Source: CAVPHV01 sp963821095
Lineage (GTDB): Bacteria > Actinomycetota > Acidimicrobiia > Spongiisociales > UBA5794
NCBI GenBank assembly: GCA_963821095.1
Contig: CAWGCJ010000012.1
Coordinates: 43,907-107,906 of the forward strand
DNA: 64,000 nucleotides
Direction: 5' to 3'
This document shows positions 9,457 through 18,027 of this stretch, in pieces. The notes beneath the pieces were generated by a model. The model was not told the origin of the DNA. It ran no database searches and was given only the letters and a program-made list of their open reading frames with translations. A program made the position numbers and the translations under genes. How positions within the stretch are numbered: the stretch's first letter is position 1; each line of letters opens with the position of its first letter.

Positions 9457-9606
9457 CTCATAACCCGATGGTCACGGGGCCAGCTTGTCCGACCCCTTCG
9501 ATGCTCCGAGTGACGTGGCTGGCCATGACGGGCGACCACAAACCCCGAGAAGTGGCAACCACGAACCCCGAGGAGTGGACGGTGCACACTCTACGACCCC
9601 AGCTCG
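9457..9606. repeat. Direct repeat flanking the KAP gene, left copy
   Basis: This 150-bp stretch resembles 12725-12852: both begin CTCATAACCCGATGGTCACG, contain GTGGCTGGCCATGACG and end in CCAGCTCG, with short indels. The two copies bracket the Clp-N/KAP gene. Confidence 0.7.
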
Positions 9607-9795
9607 GCGTCTGACTCCGCGTCGATCGACTCGCGACCGAATCCGCAACAGCCATGAAGGTGACGGCGGCTATGGCCTGCGGTTGAGCCTGGCCTGAGTT
9701 CTCGTGCCCCGATGCTGGCGCTTTGTTTGCCTAGCACTACCACCAGCGCAGCGCGTTGCGTAGGCTGTTTGACGAGTGGAGGTCGTAGAACCATC

Positions 9796-12568
9796 GTGGA
9801 AGCGTCGTTGTGGGGCCAGTTCTCGCAATCATCACAAGCGGCACTGGAGTTCGCTTGGGCGGCAGCTCGACGTCGAGCCGAGGTAGCCGGCAACGACCCG
9901 ACTTCCGCATTTGTGGATTCATACGATCTGCTAGTTGGCCTTTTGTTGGCGCATCCCGGAGACTCCGAGGCCGCCACGATGTTCGAACACTTCGGCTTGG
10001 TGGCGGGTCAGGCACTCCCTGCGGACTATCCGTCTCTCAGTGGAGACGATTTGCGTCGCCACCTTTCAGCTCTACCTGCAGGGGAGACTCCGCGGCTTAC
10101 CACCGACCTCGACATTCTCACGGAAGATGCCTTGAAGCTGGGCCTCGGATATGGCTCGCAGGATGTGGTTGAGCTGCGAGCTGTGTTCGCGTCGCTACTC
10201 ACCGGGTCGAATCCCGCCCAAGAGTCCATCCGCGAGCTGCTGGACTCTCGAGGCGTACCGATAACGGACGTTTCAGAGTCGACTCAACGGTGGGTTCAAC
10301 AAAACGAGAAGGTGAAGTATCGAGATTGGCTCATCCAAACCCTGCCGTTCGACCCAACGCCCGTCGATGTCCCCAATTATAAGGCCGACCACGGGCGGCA
10401 GTTCACACCAGCAGACGACTTTGTGGACCTCCGGGCGGAGGTTGATGCGTTCGCCTACCTACTCGCTTCGCGTGGCCTGGATCCGCCGTTGGCAGTCGGT
10501 CTTTTTGGCGATTGGGGGTCTGGAAAGACGTTCTTCATGAATGCCCTTCGACACCGCATCGACCGGCTGGCTACTTCCGACCGAGCCGCAGAAAGACCGC
10601 AGAGCGAGGTCCCGTTCTGGAAGCACATTGTCCAGGTCGAATTCAACGCGTGGAACTACGTCGAGGGTGAGCTCCTCGCTAGCCTCGTTGAGGAGGTCTT
10701 CTCACAATTGCGGCTCGCTTCGGACGGGGAGGCTGATCAGGCGAGTAGGCAGTTGGCCGAACGTCAGAAGCACTGGCTCACGCAGCTAGAAAGCAATCGT
10801 CTAGCGCTTGAGCGGATCCAAGCTGAGCGGCGGGAGAACGAGCTGCAGCTCGACTCCGAGCGGCGACGGGCAGAGCAACTACGCAGCCGGTACGACCTCG
10901 AGGTTGCGGAACTCGAGCGCCTTAGATCTCAGCGGGTTGGTGAGGTGGTGCTCACAGACAGCCAATCGGCACTGTCCGCAGCGCTCGAGCCGGTGGCGGT
11001 GACCCTGGCGGGACCGACTGCGGGAAACGCGCTGCAGGCGTTGGGCGAGGCCCGGAGGGAGTTGAACCGCGGGCGCGCCCTCATCAGCCCGATCACGAAA
11101 GATGTCCCATCGCTGCTGATTTTGCTGGGCGCTCTGGTTCTCACGCCGCTAATCGTCTGGGGAGTGAGCACTCTCGACGTGTCGGCCGTAGTGCCCGTGT
11201 TTGCTGGGCTGGCATCGGCCATTGCATTGGCCCTACCGGTCCTCAAGAGTTCCACGGCTTGGCTCCAGAAGCGGATCGATCGAGTCGAAGCAGCCGAGAA
11301 GCTCGTCGATGGTGAGATTCGCGCAGCCAGTGCTGAACTGCAGAAGCAGGTTGCTATGGCTGAGGCACGGGCGAGCAAGACCCAGGTCGGGCTACGTGCC
11401 GCAACGAATGAGGAGGACCGACTTGTAGCGGAACTCGCCCGCATTGATGGCGAGCTCGACAAGACGCCGGTGCAGCTACTAGGTGAGTTCATTGGAGAGA
11501 GAGTCGGATCGAGTGACTATCGGGAACGGCTCGGAGTCCCGGCACTGATCCGCCACGACTTCGACATGCTTTCCCGCCTGATCAAGAACCAGAATCGGGA
11601 CCTGGAACAGGAGGGCAAGGCGAGCCAAGATCCGAACGTCATCAACCGCATCATTCTCTACATCGACGACCTGGATCGATGCCCCGAAGAAAAGGTCATT
11701 GAAGTGCTGCAGGCCGTCCACCTGCTCCTGGCGTTCGAGCTCTTCGTGGTTGTCGTGGCGGTCGACTCGCGTTGGCTGGCAGACGCGCTCGACGCGGCAT
11801 TTTCCCGCGCTCAGCTCCAGGGACGGTATGGCGAGCCCGGCATCGCCCGACGACTACCTGGAGAAGATCTTCCAGATCCCGTTCTGGATTCGGCCACTCT
11901 CCGAGAGCGGTAAGAAGGGCATCATTCGAGGCCTCCTGGGTGGGCACTTGAAGATGGGGCAGATCGGCCAACCGGCTGGAGCCGGAGGAGCCAACCTGTC
12001 CATAGGACCCCAGCATCTAGACGTTTTGGAGTCGCTGGATCCCGGCAGCGCTCCACCGCCGCTTGAGGCAGCCGCGCTTACGATCACTAGGGAAGAGCTG
12101 GAGTTCCTCGATGAGTTGGCGGCCCTCATGGGCCAAACACCGCGGTCAATTAAGCGGTTCGTGAACTTGTATCAGCTTGTCAAGGTCCTTCGTCGCCCGG
12201 CGAACGCAGTGAATCCTGGACTGCCAGCCGTCAATCCGTCAGCGGACCAGATTGTGGCCTTGTTGTTGGCCATGGGCGACGGTCTGCCAACGCTGACGCA
12301 TGCGCTCATGCAGGCGCTCGCGCGTCCGCCGCTCCCGTCCACGCTCGAGGAACTTGTCAGTGGCACGAAGTTGCCGGACGGGAATGAGGAGCGAGACACA
12401 ATGAATGCATGGCTCGCGCTGCGACCCAACTGGGGTGCGCTACCGGGGGAGCGCCTGGCGGAGCATCTTCCGTTGGTGGAGCGTTTTCTGTTCCGCGTGG
12501 GAGAACGGGCTTTGGAAGGATCGACGAGCACCCTCTTAACGACCTCGGATGGCCCGAGCACAACCTGA
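9796..12568 (+). pseudogene. Clp-N / KAP-family P-loop NTPase, frameshifted
   Basis: GTG 9796 is preferred over ATG 9712 because the Clp-N-like sequence starts there and GGAGG lies 13 bases upstream. Residues ~5-75 and ~105-170 are two Clp N-domain-like repeats (SQAALEFAWAAA, DSYDLLVGLLLAHPG; then LTEDALKLGL, LRAVFASLLTG). The KAP NTPase follows: Walker A GDWGSGKT at 238-245, a coiled coil (~330-380), two inserted membrane helices (~438-485) and Walker B YIDDLDRC near 622. At ~11838-11845 the frame breaks. The downstream frame resumes with the KAP sequence SPDDYLEKIFQIPFWI and runs to 12568 (about 230 residues), including MGQTPRSIKRFVNLY. KAP NTPases are membrane-associated and are often predicted to act in phage exclusion. 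With the frameshift no full enzyme is made, unless it is a sequencing error. Confidence 0.8.
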
Positions 12569-12724
12569 CCTTCTGAGTGGGCAGAAGAAGTGGGAGTAGC
12601 CAAAGGCCGGCCGAAGCGTGGAGCGCTGGCGATCCGCTGGCGTTTACAGCGAGGCATCGAGCGACCGAGCTATCTCCGCTCTCGGCACCTGCTTTGCCGG
12701 GTCAGCGAACCGGGCCGGATCGGA

Positions 12725-12852
12725 CTCATAACCCGATGGTCACGGCGCCAGCTTGCCCATTCCTCGATGCTCCGAATGACGTGGCTGGCCATGACGAGCA
12801 GATCACGAACCTTCGAGGAGTGACACAGTGGACGGTCAACGACTCCAGCTCG
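12725..12852. repeat. Direct repeat flanking the KAP gene, right copy
   Basis: This is the partner of 9457-9606. Its right part overlaps the conserved right-end block of the island (12828-12985). Confidence 0.7.
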
Positions 12853-12985
12853 CGTGGTGTCCGTCAGGTGTCCGTCAGACAACCCAAAACGACCAAATAC
12901 GACCAGACTTGACGACAGGCGAAATCCCTTGTCCCGTAGAGGTTTCTTGCCATTTGGCCAGTGATCTCAAGACCCTTGATCTGCC
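12828..12985. repeat. Conserved right-end block of island A
   Basis: This block is nearly identical to 28418-28574, with about a dozen differences by eye. Both contain CCGTCAGACAACCCAAAACG and CAGTGATCTCAAGACCCTTG. In island B the block runs straight into the attachment repeat; here it is separated from it by the IS21 element. It may be the remnant of an integrase gene end or of integrase arm-binding DNA. Confidence 0.7.
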
Positions 12986-13054
12986 TGTCAACACCGCCTG
13001 AAAATTGACCCCCTGGCACCGGTTGAATATTAACCCCCCTGGGTCGGGTTTTGG

Positions 13055-13828
13055 TCACTGTGTGTTGTCGGTTGGCATGTTCCTTAGGTCGCGGTCTTTG
13101 AGTCGGTAGGAGTCTCCTTTGAGGGAGACGACTTCGGCGTGGTGGACGAGCCGGTCGATCATGGCGGCAGCGACGACGGGGTCGCCGAAGACTTCACCCC
13201 ACCGTCCGAACGGTTTGTTGGAGGTGACGATCACCGAGGCTCGTTCGTAGCGAGCGGAGACGAGTTGGAAGAACAGGTTGGCTGCTTCGGCTTCGAAGGG
13301 GATATACCCGACTTCATCGACCACGAGGAGTGGGTAGCGGCCGAGCCGGGTGAGCTCTGCTTGAAGACGACCGGCGGTGTGGGCTTCGGCGAGACGAGCC
13401 ACCCATTGAGAGGCGGTAGCGAAAGCGACCCGATGCCCGGCCTGGCAGGCTCTGATCCCCAATCCGATGCCCAGGTGGGTCTTCCCGGTGCCGGGTGGCC
13501 CCAGGAACACCACGTTCTCTCTGGCGGCGACGAAATCGAGCGCTCCGAGGTGAGCGATGACGTCTCGTTTCAGGGAGCGTTGATGGTCAAAGTCGAACTC
13601 TTCGATGGTTTTACGGGCTGGGAACCGGGCGGCTTTGATACGCAGTTCCCCGCCGTTGGTCTGCCGGGCCGCCACCTCGCGCTCCAGACACGCAGCGAGG
13701 AACTCTTCGTGGCTCCATTCTTCTTGACGGGCCCGCTCGGCGAGCCGGTCGACTGCTCGTCCCATCGATGGCGCCTTCAATGCTCGACACAGATAGGCAA
13801 TATCAGCTGAGGGTCTCCTCTGGGTCAT
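13055..13828 (-). CDS. istB: IstB-like ATPase of IS21 element
   Basis: This is a 257-aa AAA+ helper ATPase that assists the IS21 transposase in target binding. Walker A is FLGPPGTGKTHLG (about residues 106-118), Walker B is LLVVDEVGYIPF (~168-179), and the sensor region ASVIVTSNKPFGRWGEVFGD is present. The length is normal for the family. Its ATG overlaps the istA stop by four bases (ATGA), so translation is coupled. It looks intact. Confidence 0.93.
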   Translation of the reverse strand: MTQRRPSADIAYLCRALKAPSMGRAVDRLAERARQEEWSHEEFLAACLEREVAARQTNGGELRIKAARFPARKTIEEFDFDHQRSLKRDVIAHLGALDFVAARENVVFLGPPGTGKTHLGIGLGIRACQAGHRVAFATASQWVARLAEAHTAGRLQAELTRLGRYPLLVVDEVGYIPFEAEAANLFFQLVSARYERASVIVTSNKPFGRWGEVFGDPVVAAAMIDRLVHHAEVVSLKGDSYRLKDRDLRNMPTDNTQ

Positions 13829-15102
13829 GACGCCACCTCAACGAGGATCTGCTCAACGAGGATCTGGTCGTAGACATTGAGGTCACGTTCCTCAACGGTC
13901 ACCTCAACTGGTTCCGGTTCGGCGGCTTCGGCTCTCATCTGGCGCAGAATGCGGGCATGGTCTGCGGTGAGCAGCGTCTGGTGTTTCCCCAGACAGCGGC
14001 GATGCGTGGCTATCTCGGTTCCGTCACAGGTCACCACCACCGCGTTGAGGGTTACTACGACATTGACTCTCCGGCCGACGAACCGGGGATTGACCGAGTA
14101 GTCGTTGGTGTCGACCCGCACATAGTGATCCCGTGGCAGGCGGGTAGTGAACCGCCATGACGGGTCGGGCAACACCGGCGGGAAGCTCATCATCGCGGCT
14201 CGATCCTCGAAGATGGCCTCCGACGGCCGGACCCTTGTGGTGCCGTGGATCCGTTGGTTGGCTCGCTTCAACCAACCAGCGAGTTGCCGATTGAAATCAG
14301 CCACATCCTCAAAGGAACGGCCGGGCAGGAAACTGGTCTCGAGATACCCGTTGGCTCGTTCCACCAGTCCCTTCGCCTCCGGATCGGCAGGGCCCACCAG
14401 GACTACTCCCATCCCCAACATCCCACGGAATGCTTGGAACTCTGTGGTGAGGACCTGCTTGCCGTGTCGTATCCGACCGATACAGCCCTCTTGATCCCAC
14501 ACTGCTTTGCGGGGCACCGCCCCGAACTCGGCGATCACATGGGACATCCCTGCCAGGACGTCATGAGCGGCCCGGGACGGGACCATCACAGCTCCGATCA
14601 GCCTCGAATAGCCCGACACGCCCACCACCGTCCATAACTTGGTGGTCTGCCCGAACCCCACCGGGATCTCCACATCCGGCTGCCACAAATCGAACTGAGC
14701 CAACTCACCAGGCCGATACGTCGTTCGCTGCGACGGATCCGGCGGCACAAACAACGGCCGCAACTCCGCCACCCGATCCCGTAACACCGTCATCCCCCGC
14801 TCCCACCCGACCCGCTCCGCGATCACCGTCGCCGGCATCTCCGGGAACTCCCCCAACAGGTCCCGGATCTCGGGTTCCACCGGATCCACGATCGAACGCT
14901 GCGACGCCCGCTCATACCGAGGAGGCGCATCCGAACGCAACGCCATCCGCACCGTGTTCCTCGCCACCCCCAACCTGCGGGCGATCGTCTTGATCCCCAA
15001 CCCTTCAGCCCTATACAGCCGCCGAATCTCGGCCCAATCTTCCACGTCGATCAATCTCCAATCCTCCCAGCCGGCATCCAGCCAGGATCGAACATCCAGC
15101 AC
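13825..15102 (-). CDS. istA: IstA-like DDE transposase of IS21 element
   Basis: This is a 425-aa transposase. The N-terminal helix-turn-helix includes LGIKTIARRLGVARNTVRMAL. The DDE/RNase H core shows FDLWQPDVEIP (first Asp), KAVWDQEG (second Asp) and GLVERANGYLE (Glu), in the usual order. A C-terminal beta-rich domain (RVDTNDYSVNPRFVGRRV) completes the protein. It is the first gene of the element and overlaps istB by four bases. It appears complete and possibly active. Confidence 0.93.
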   Translation of the reverse strand: MLDVRSWLDAGWEDWRLIDVEDWAEIRRLYRAEGLGIKTIARRLGVARNTVRMALRSDAPPRYERASQRSIVDPVEPEIRDLLGEFPEMPATVIAERVGWERGMTVLRDRVAELRPLFVPPDPSQRTTYRPGELAQFDLWQPDVEIPVGFGQTTKLWTVVGVSGYSRLIGAVMVPSRAAHDVLAGMSHVIAEFGAVPRKAVWDQEGCIGRIRHGKQVLTTEFQAFRGMLGMGVVLVGPADPEAKGLVERANGYLETSFLPGRSFEDVADFNRQLAGWLKRANQRIHGTTRVRPSEAIFEDRAAMMSFPPVLPDPSWRFTTRLPRDHYVRVDTNDYSVNPRFVGRRVNVVVTLNAVVVTCDGTEIATHRRCLGKHQTLLTADHARILRQMRAEAAEPEPVEVTVEERDLNVYDQILVEQILVEVAS

Positions 15103-15196
15103 TATCCGTGGTGGACCCGACCAGGAGGGGGGTCAAAATTCGGGCGGTGACAAGGGGTCAGTATTCACCCGGTGGCGACACCGCCCTTATGTCAAT

Positions 15197-15234
15197 GGCA
15201 GAGGTCACTGGTTCGAGTCCAGTAACGCCCACCA
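15197..15234 (+). repeat. Internal attachment repeat between islands A and B
   Basis: These 38 bases are identical to the tRNA-Val 3' end including CCA (GGCAGAGGTCACTGGTTCGA onward). They end island A and begin island B. They are not a functional tRNA because the 5' half is absent. Confidence 0.88.
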
Positions 15235-15537
15235 TGGGAACGTCCTCGTAGGGGCACGTTTTCGCATTTCAGGGGTAGTTTCTGCTGTCTCCACCAGCCT
15301 CGTTCTGCATCCAGTCACACCCTGGATCATGCGCTTACACTCCATCCTGTGGCCCAGATGTGGCCCAAGGAGCTGGGTGTTGGACTACCGGTTCTACCGA
15401 ACCTGCAGGCGTGGCAAACCGAACACACGTTCGCTACCATCCCACCGGAAAGGAGAGCATTGGACATTGGGGTCGCGACCGACCCCATGGGGCCCCTCCA
15501 CCCCATGCGGGGCACCGGAAAACCGGGGAACGGATAG
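15235..15537. other. Left end of island B, no convincing gene
   Basis: Short frames only. No integrase or recognised domain is seen between the attachment repeat and the terminase remnants. Confidence 0.4.
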
Positions 15538-15874
15538 ATCCGGAAGTGCAGAGCACCCAACTGGCAAGGCAACCCCTGCGGCCAAACCGCGATCCCCGGC
15601 GGCACTGTCTGCGTCTATCACGGGGGAGCGGCACCACAGGTCAAAGCCGCAGCCGAACGCCGAGTCGTCGCCGCCGTCGACCCTGCAATCACGGCCCTCA
15701 TCGAGCTCCTCGAGGGCGCTGAGCGTGACAGCGACCGGCTGCGTGCCATCACCCTGATCTTGGACCGAGCGGGTATCACCCAAGCGCAGCAGGTTGACGT
15801 CCTGAACTGCTTTGTTCCTTGAGGCTGAGATTGCGCGGATGGAAGCCAAGTTGGGGGTCAACGACGCGGCATGA
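15538..15874 (+). pseudogene. Phage terminase small-subunit-like remnant
   Basis: The frame from 15538 reads RKCRAPNWQGNPC, then PGGTVCVYHGGAAPQVKAAA and RLRAITLILDRAGITQ, ending in TGA at 15820. The Cys-rich start followed by HGGxAPQVKAAAERR is typical of small actinophage/prophage proteins encoded just before the large terminase. No in-frame start codon is present, since a TAG lies at 15535. The C-terminus seems to continue in the next frame (LEAEIARMEAKLGVNDAA), whose TGA overlaps the next ATG as ATGA at 15871. So both the start and a late frameshift are damaged. Confidence 0.55.
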
Positions 15875-16389
15875 CCACCCCGACAGTGGACCGGGTCGCC
15901 TACGCCCTCGAATTAGCCCGCCATGTAGAGGGCACGGCGGTTCCACGATGGGTGCCGTTGCCGCACCAGGAACCACCACCCACGGGTTTCTATGGCTGGC
16001 TTTTTGCAGGCCGGGAGGGGTGCCGGGAAGACCGCCACGTGTGCCCGGTACGTCCGTGACCATGTCCACGGTCCGCCGTGCCTACAGGGTCGGCAACCGC
16101 ACCGCGTAGGCATTATCGGCCCCACCCTCGGCGATGTAGTCGAAGCCTGCGTCCTCGGCCCGTACGGCCTCAGGCATCACGACCCCGCCGCGCAGGTCCA
16201 GGGTCAACCGTCGTATCAGGTGGTGTGGCCCAACGGGGCCCAGGCGATGCTGTTTGGTGGCAAGAACCCGGACGACATCGAACGCCATCGCGCCAAGGGT
16301 GGGAACCGGCGCCTGTTGTGGTTTGAGGAGATGGCCGCTATCCGCCTACTGCAGGACGCCTACGACATCGCCGAACCCGGACTCCGTGC
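15871..16389 (+). pseudogene. Phage terminase large subunit, N-terminal ATPase fragment
   Basis: ATG 15871 begins MTTPTVDRVAYALELARHVE and reads to GFYGWLFAG. A frameshift near 16012 then moves the frame to GRGAGKTATCARYVRDHV, the Walker A loop of a terminase. The acidic motif LLWFEEMAA follows at ~16315. The sequence stops matching near 16388, where an unrelated frame takes over. About 170 residues of the ATPase domain remain and the nuclease domain is absent. It shows that prophage DNA contributed to island B. Confidence 0.7.
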
Positions 16390-16614
16390 CTACACGACCA
16401 TTTTGCCGACCGGGCAGTCAAACAAGTCAACCACCGCAAAGAGTTCTTCTTCGCCACCCCGGCCGAAGTCCCTCACCTTCTCACTGACAAGGTGGGCAAC
16501 CTGCTCGAGTTCAATGAGCACCCAGACGCAACGAAGTATCTGCAGTCAGTGCGGTACTCGCCAGACACCGATCAGCCTGGACCGAATCGGCCGGCCACGC
16601 AACAAGAAGCGTGA
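16390..16614 (+). pseudogene. C-terminal piece of a GIY-YIG (T5orf172/DUF4041-type) nuclease
   Basis: The frame from 16390 reads LHDHFADRAVKQVNHRKEFF, then FATPAEVPHLLTDKVGNLLE and HPDATKYLQSVRY, with a stop at 16612-16614. This matches the end of the T5orf172/MUG113 GIY-YIG domain found in DUF4041 proteins: a conserved LH-x-x-F...N-x-R-x-E-F-F core, then an ATP-E-V helix. The N-terminal three quarters are missing, so it is a fragment joined directly to the terminase remnant. Confidence 0.55.
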
Positions 16615-16621
16615 GTCGGCT

Positions 16622-16743
16622 CGGGTGGCGTCGGTGGCGCCGAGTTGCAGCTCAACCTCGTAGCGGATGTCGTTCTCGGTGTCCTGGAGGAGCAGGTCGA
16701 GTCGCCCGGCGTCGATGACGAGGCGGAAGCGCCGCGCTCGCAA
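16622..16743 (-). pseudogene. Fragment of an unidentified protein
   Basis: The frame reads RLDLLLQDTENDIRYEVELQ then LGATDATRADSRF before losing coherence. I recall similar VELQLGATD stretches in hypothetical, nuclease-like proteins of mobile elements, but cannot name the family. It sits directly upstream of the 331-aa membrane protein stop, and no start or full domain is present. Confidence 0.3.
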
Positions 16744-16744
16744 A

Positions 16745-17740
16745 CTATGCGATGTAGAAGGCGGTGAGGGCCCCGATAAGCGGGCTCGCGACTGCGACGA
16801 GGCCCTCGAAGCTCTCGCGGGTAGACCTGCCTAGTCCGAACGCAGACTCGAGGGCGGTTCGACGGGCCTCGGTCTTCTGGAACTCAGCCCAGTCGGTCGG
16901 ATCGCTGGGGCCGACGAGGTCGTCGATGCAGCTTCGCGACCGCCAGTCGAGTGCTGCGTCAACCCAGACGTATATGGCGAAGAGCACTCCGGTGAAGAAC
17001 GAGCCGTACAGAACGATGAGAGGCGGCCCGGACTCCACGTCCAGCGACACTCGCGCGCTCGCGATTTGGCCGTCCACGATGAGTGCGAGCCCGATGACGA
17101 CTCCGACGGACGCAACCGCGGGCTGCACTCTGCGTCGTAGGCGCCGCATGAGCAAGTCAGACTGTGGCGACGGCGCCTGCTCGTTGTCCAGTACTGCCTT
17201 TGCTGAGGCTGATGGCGACGGGTCTCCCGTCGGGTCCGGGGCCTGAGGGTCGTCCCCTGGGTTGGATTCTTGTGCTTTCCAGAGGGCATCTTGTTTCGCG
17301 ACGGCCCGAACGCGGTGGAGCGAAAGCAGCGCAGGTAGCACCGCCAGGCCTCCGATCACCACGAGGAGAATCACCGGGCATGCCAGCGCTGAGTCCTCGG
17401 ACGCGATGAGCCCCATGGTAAGAGCCGGCGCGAAGATCAGCAGCATTCCGCCATAAACGGCTGCCAGGAACAGCCACGGCTTCCGATCGACGTCGCCCCT
17501 GGTCCGGATGTCCCGCAGGTTACGGGTGTTGAGGACTGCAATGCCGGCCCACACGAGGAACTGCAACATGACCAACAGCTGCCACACCTTGTACCCATCG
17601 TCATCAGCCAACCCCTCCTCTCGACCAACAACGCCGGTGTAATAAAGCGACCCGACCGCAAGACCGACGCCAACAATCACCAACAACCAGTCGACCCAGC
17701 GCGCTTGCACCGTTCCCGGCTTCCCGATCACGTCTTTCAT
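16745..17740 (-). CDS. Multi-pass membrane protein of unknown function
   Basis: ATG 17740 is chosen because GGAGGT lies 10 bases upstream; a longer TTG start at 17794 lacks such a site. The 331-aa product has helices near residues 17-37, 54-72, 90-112 and 120-142, a hydrophilic Pro/Ser-rich cytoplasmic loop (~155-205), two further helices (~215-260) and a last one at the very C-terminus. I do not recognise the family. It lies ~290 bp downstream of the 1,026-aa membrane hydrolase on the same strand and may belong with it. It appears intact. Confidence 0.65.
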   Translation of the reverse strand: MKDVIGKPGTVQARWVDWLLVIVGVGLAVGSLYYTGVVGREEGLADDDGYKVWQLLVMLQFLVWAGIAVLNTRNLRDIRTRGDVDRKPWLFLAAVYGGMLLIFAPALTMGLIASEDSALACPVILLVVIGGLAVLPALLSLHRVRAVAKQDALWKAQESNPGDDPQAPDPTGDPSPSASAKAVLDNEQAPSPQSDLLMRRLRRRVQPAVASVGVVIGLALIVDGQIASARVSLDVESGPPLIVLYGSFFTGVLFAIYVWVDAALDWRSRSCIDDLVGPSDPTDWAEFQKTEARRTALESAFGLGRSTRESFEGLVAVASPLIGALTAFYIA

Positions 17741-18027
17741 CCGAGAATCAACCTCCGTCTCGTCCTGAGGGCCTTCACTCGCAGAGATAGGCAAGGATCA
17801 GACGTTCGGGCACCTGGGCCACAAGACCGACGCCAGCGGATGAGACTATTACGAACGAGTTCGGTGCGGGCAGCACTCATGAAGAGGGCAATGGCGTCGA
17901 GCGTAGCCGGTCGATTGGGTACGGCGGCGCCGTAGGACAGCGTGTGCCAGAGACGCCACCGGCACAACGCCCAATTCGTCGAGCAGCTCTTGGAGCTCCT
18001 CCGCGCTTCGTGTGGAGGACGAAACCA

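Larger units (their letters stand above)
12986..15180. mobile_element. Complete IS21-family insertion sequence
   Basis: The element is 2,195 bp. The left end TGTCAACACCGCCTGAAAAT at 12986 and the right end, read inward as TGTCGCCACCGGGTGAATAC from 15180, are imperfect terminal repeats, each followed by TGACCCC. The flanks CTGCC (left) and CCGCC (right) could be a 5-bp target duplication with one change. It contains istA and istB in one overlapping transcription unit and sits 16 bp from the attachment repeat of island A. Comparison with the uninterrupted copy at 28561-28620 shows where it jumped in. Confidence 0.88.
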
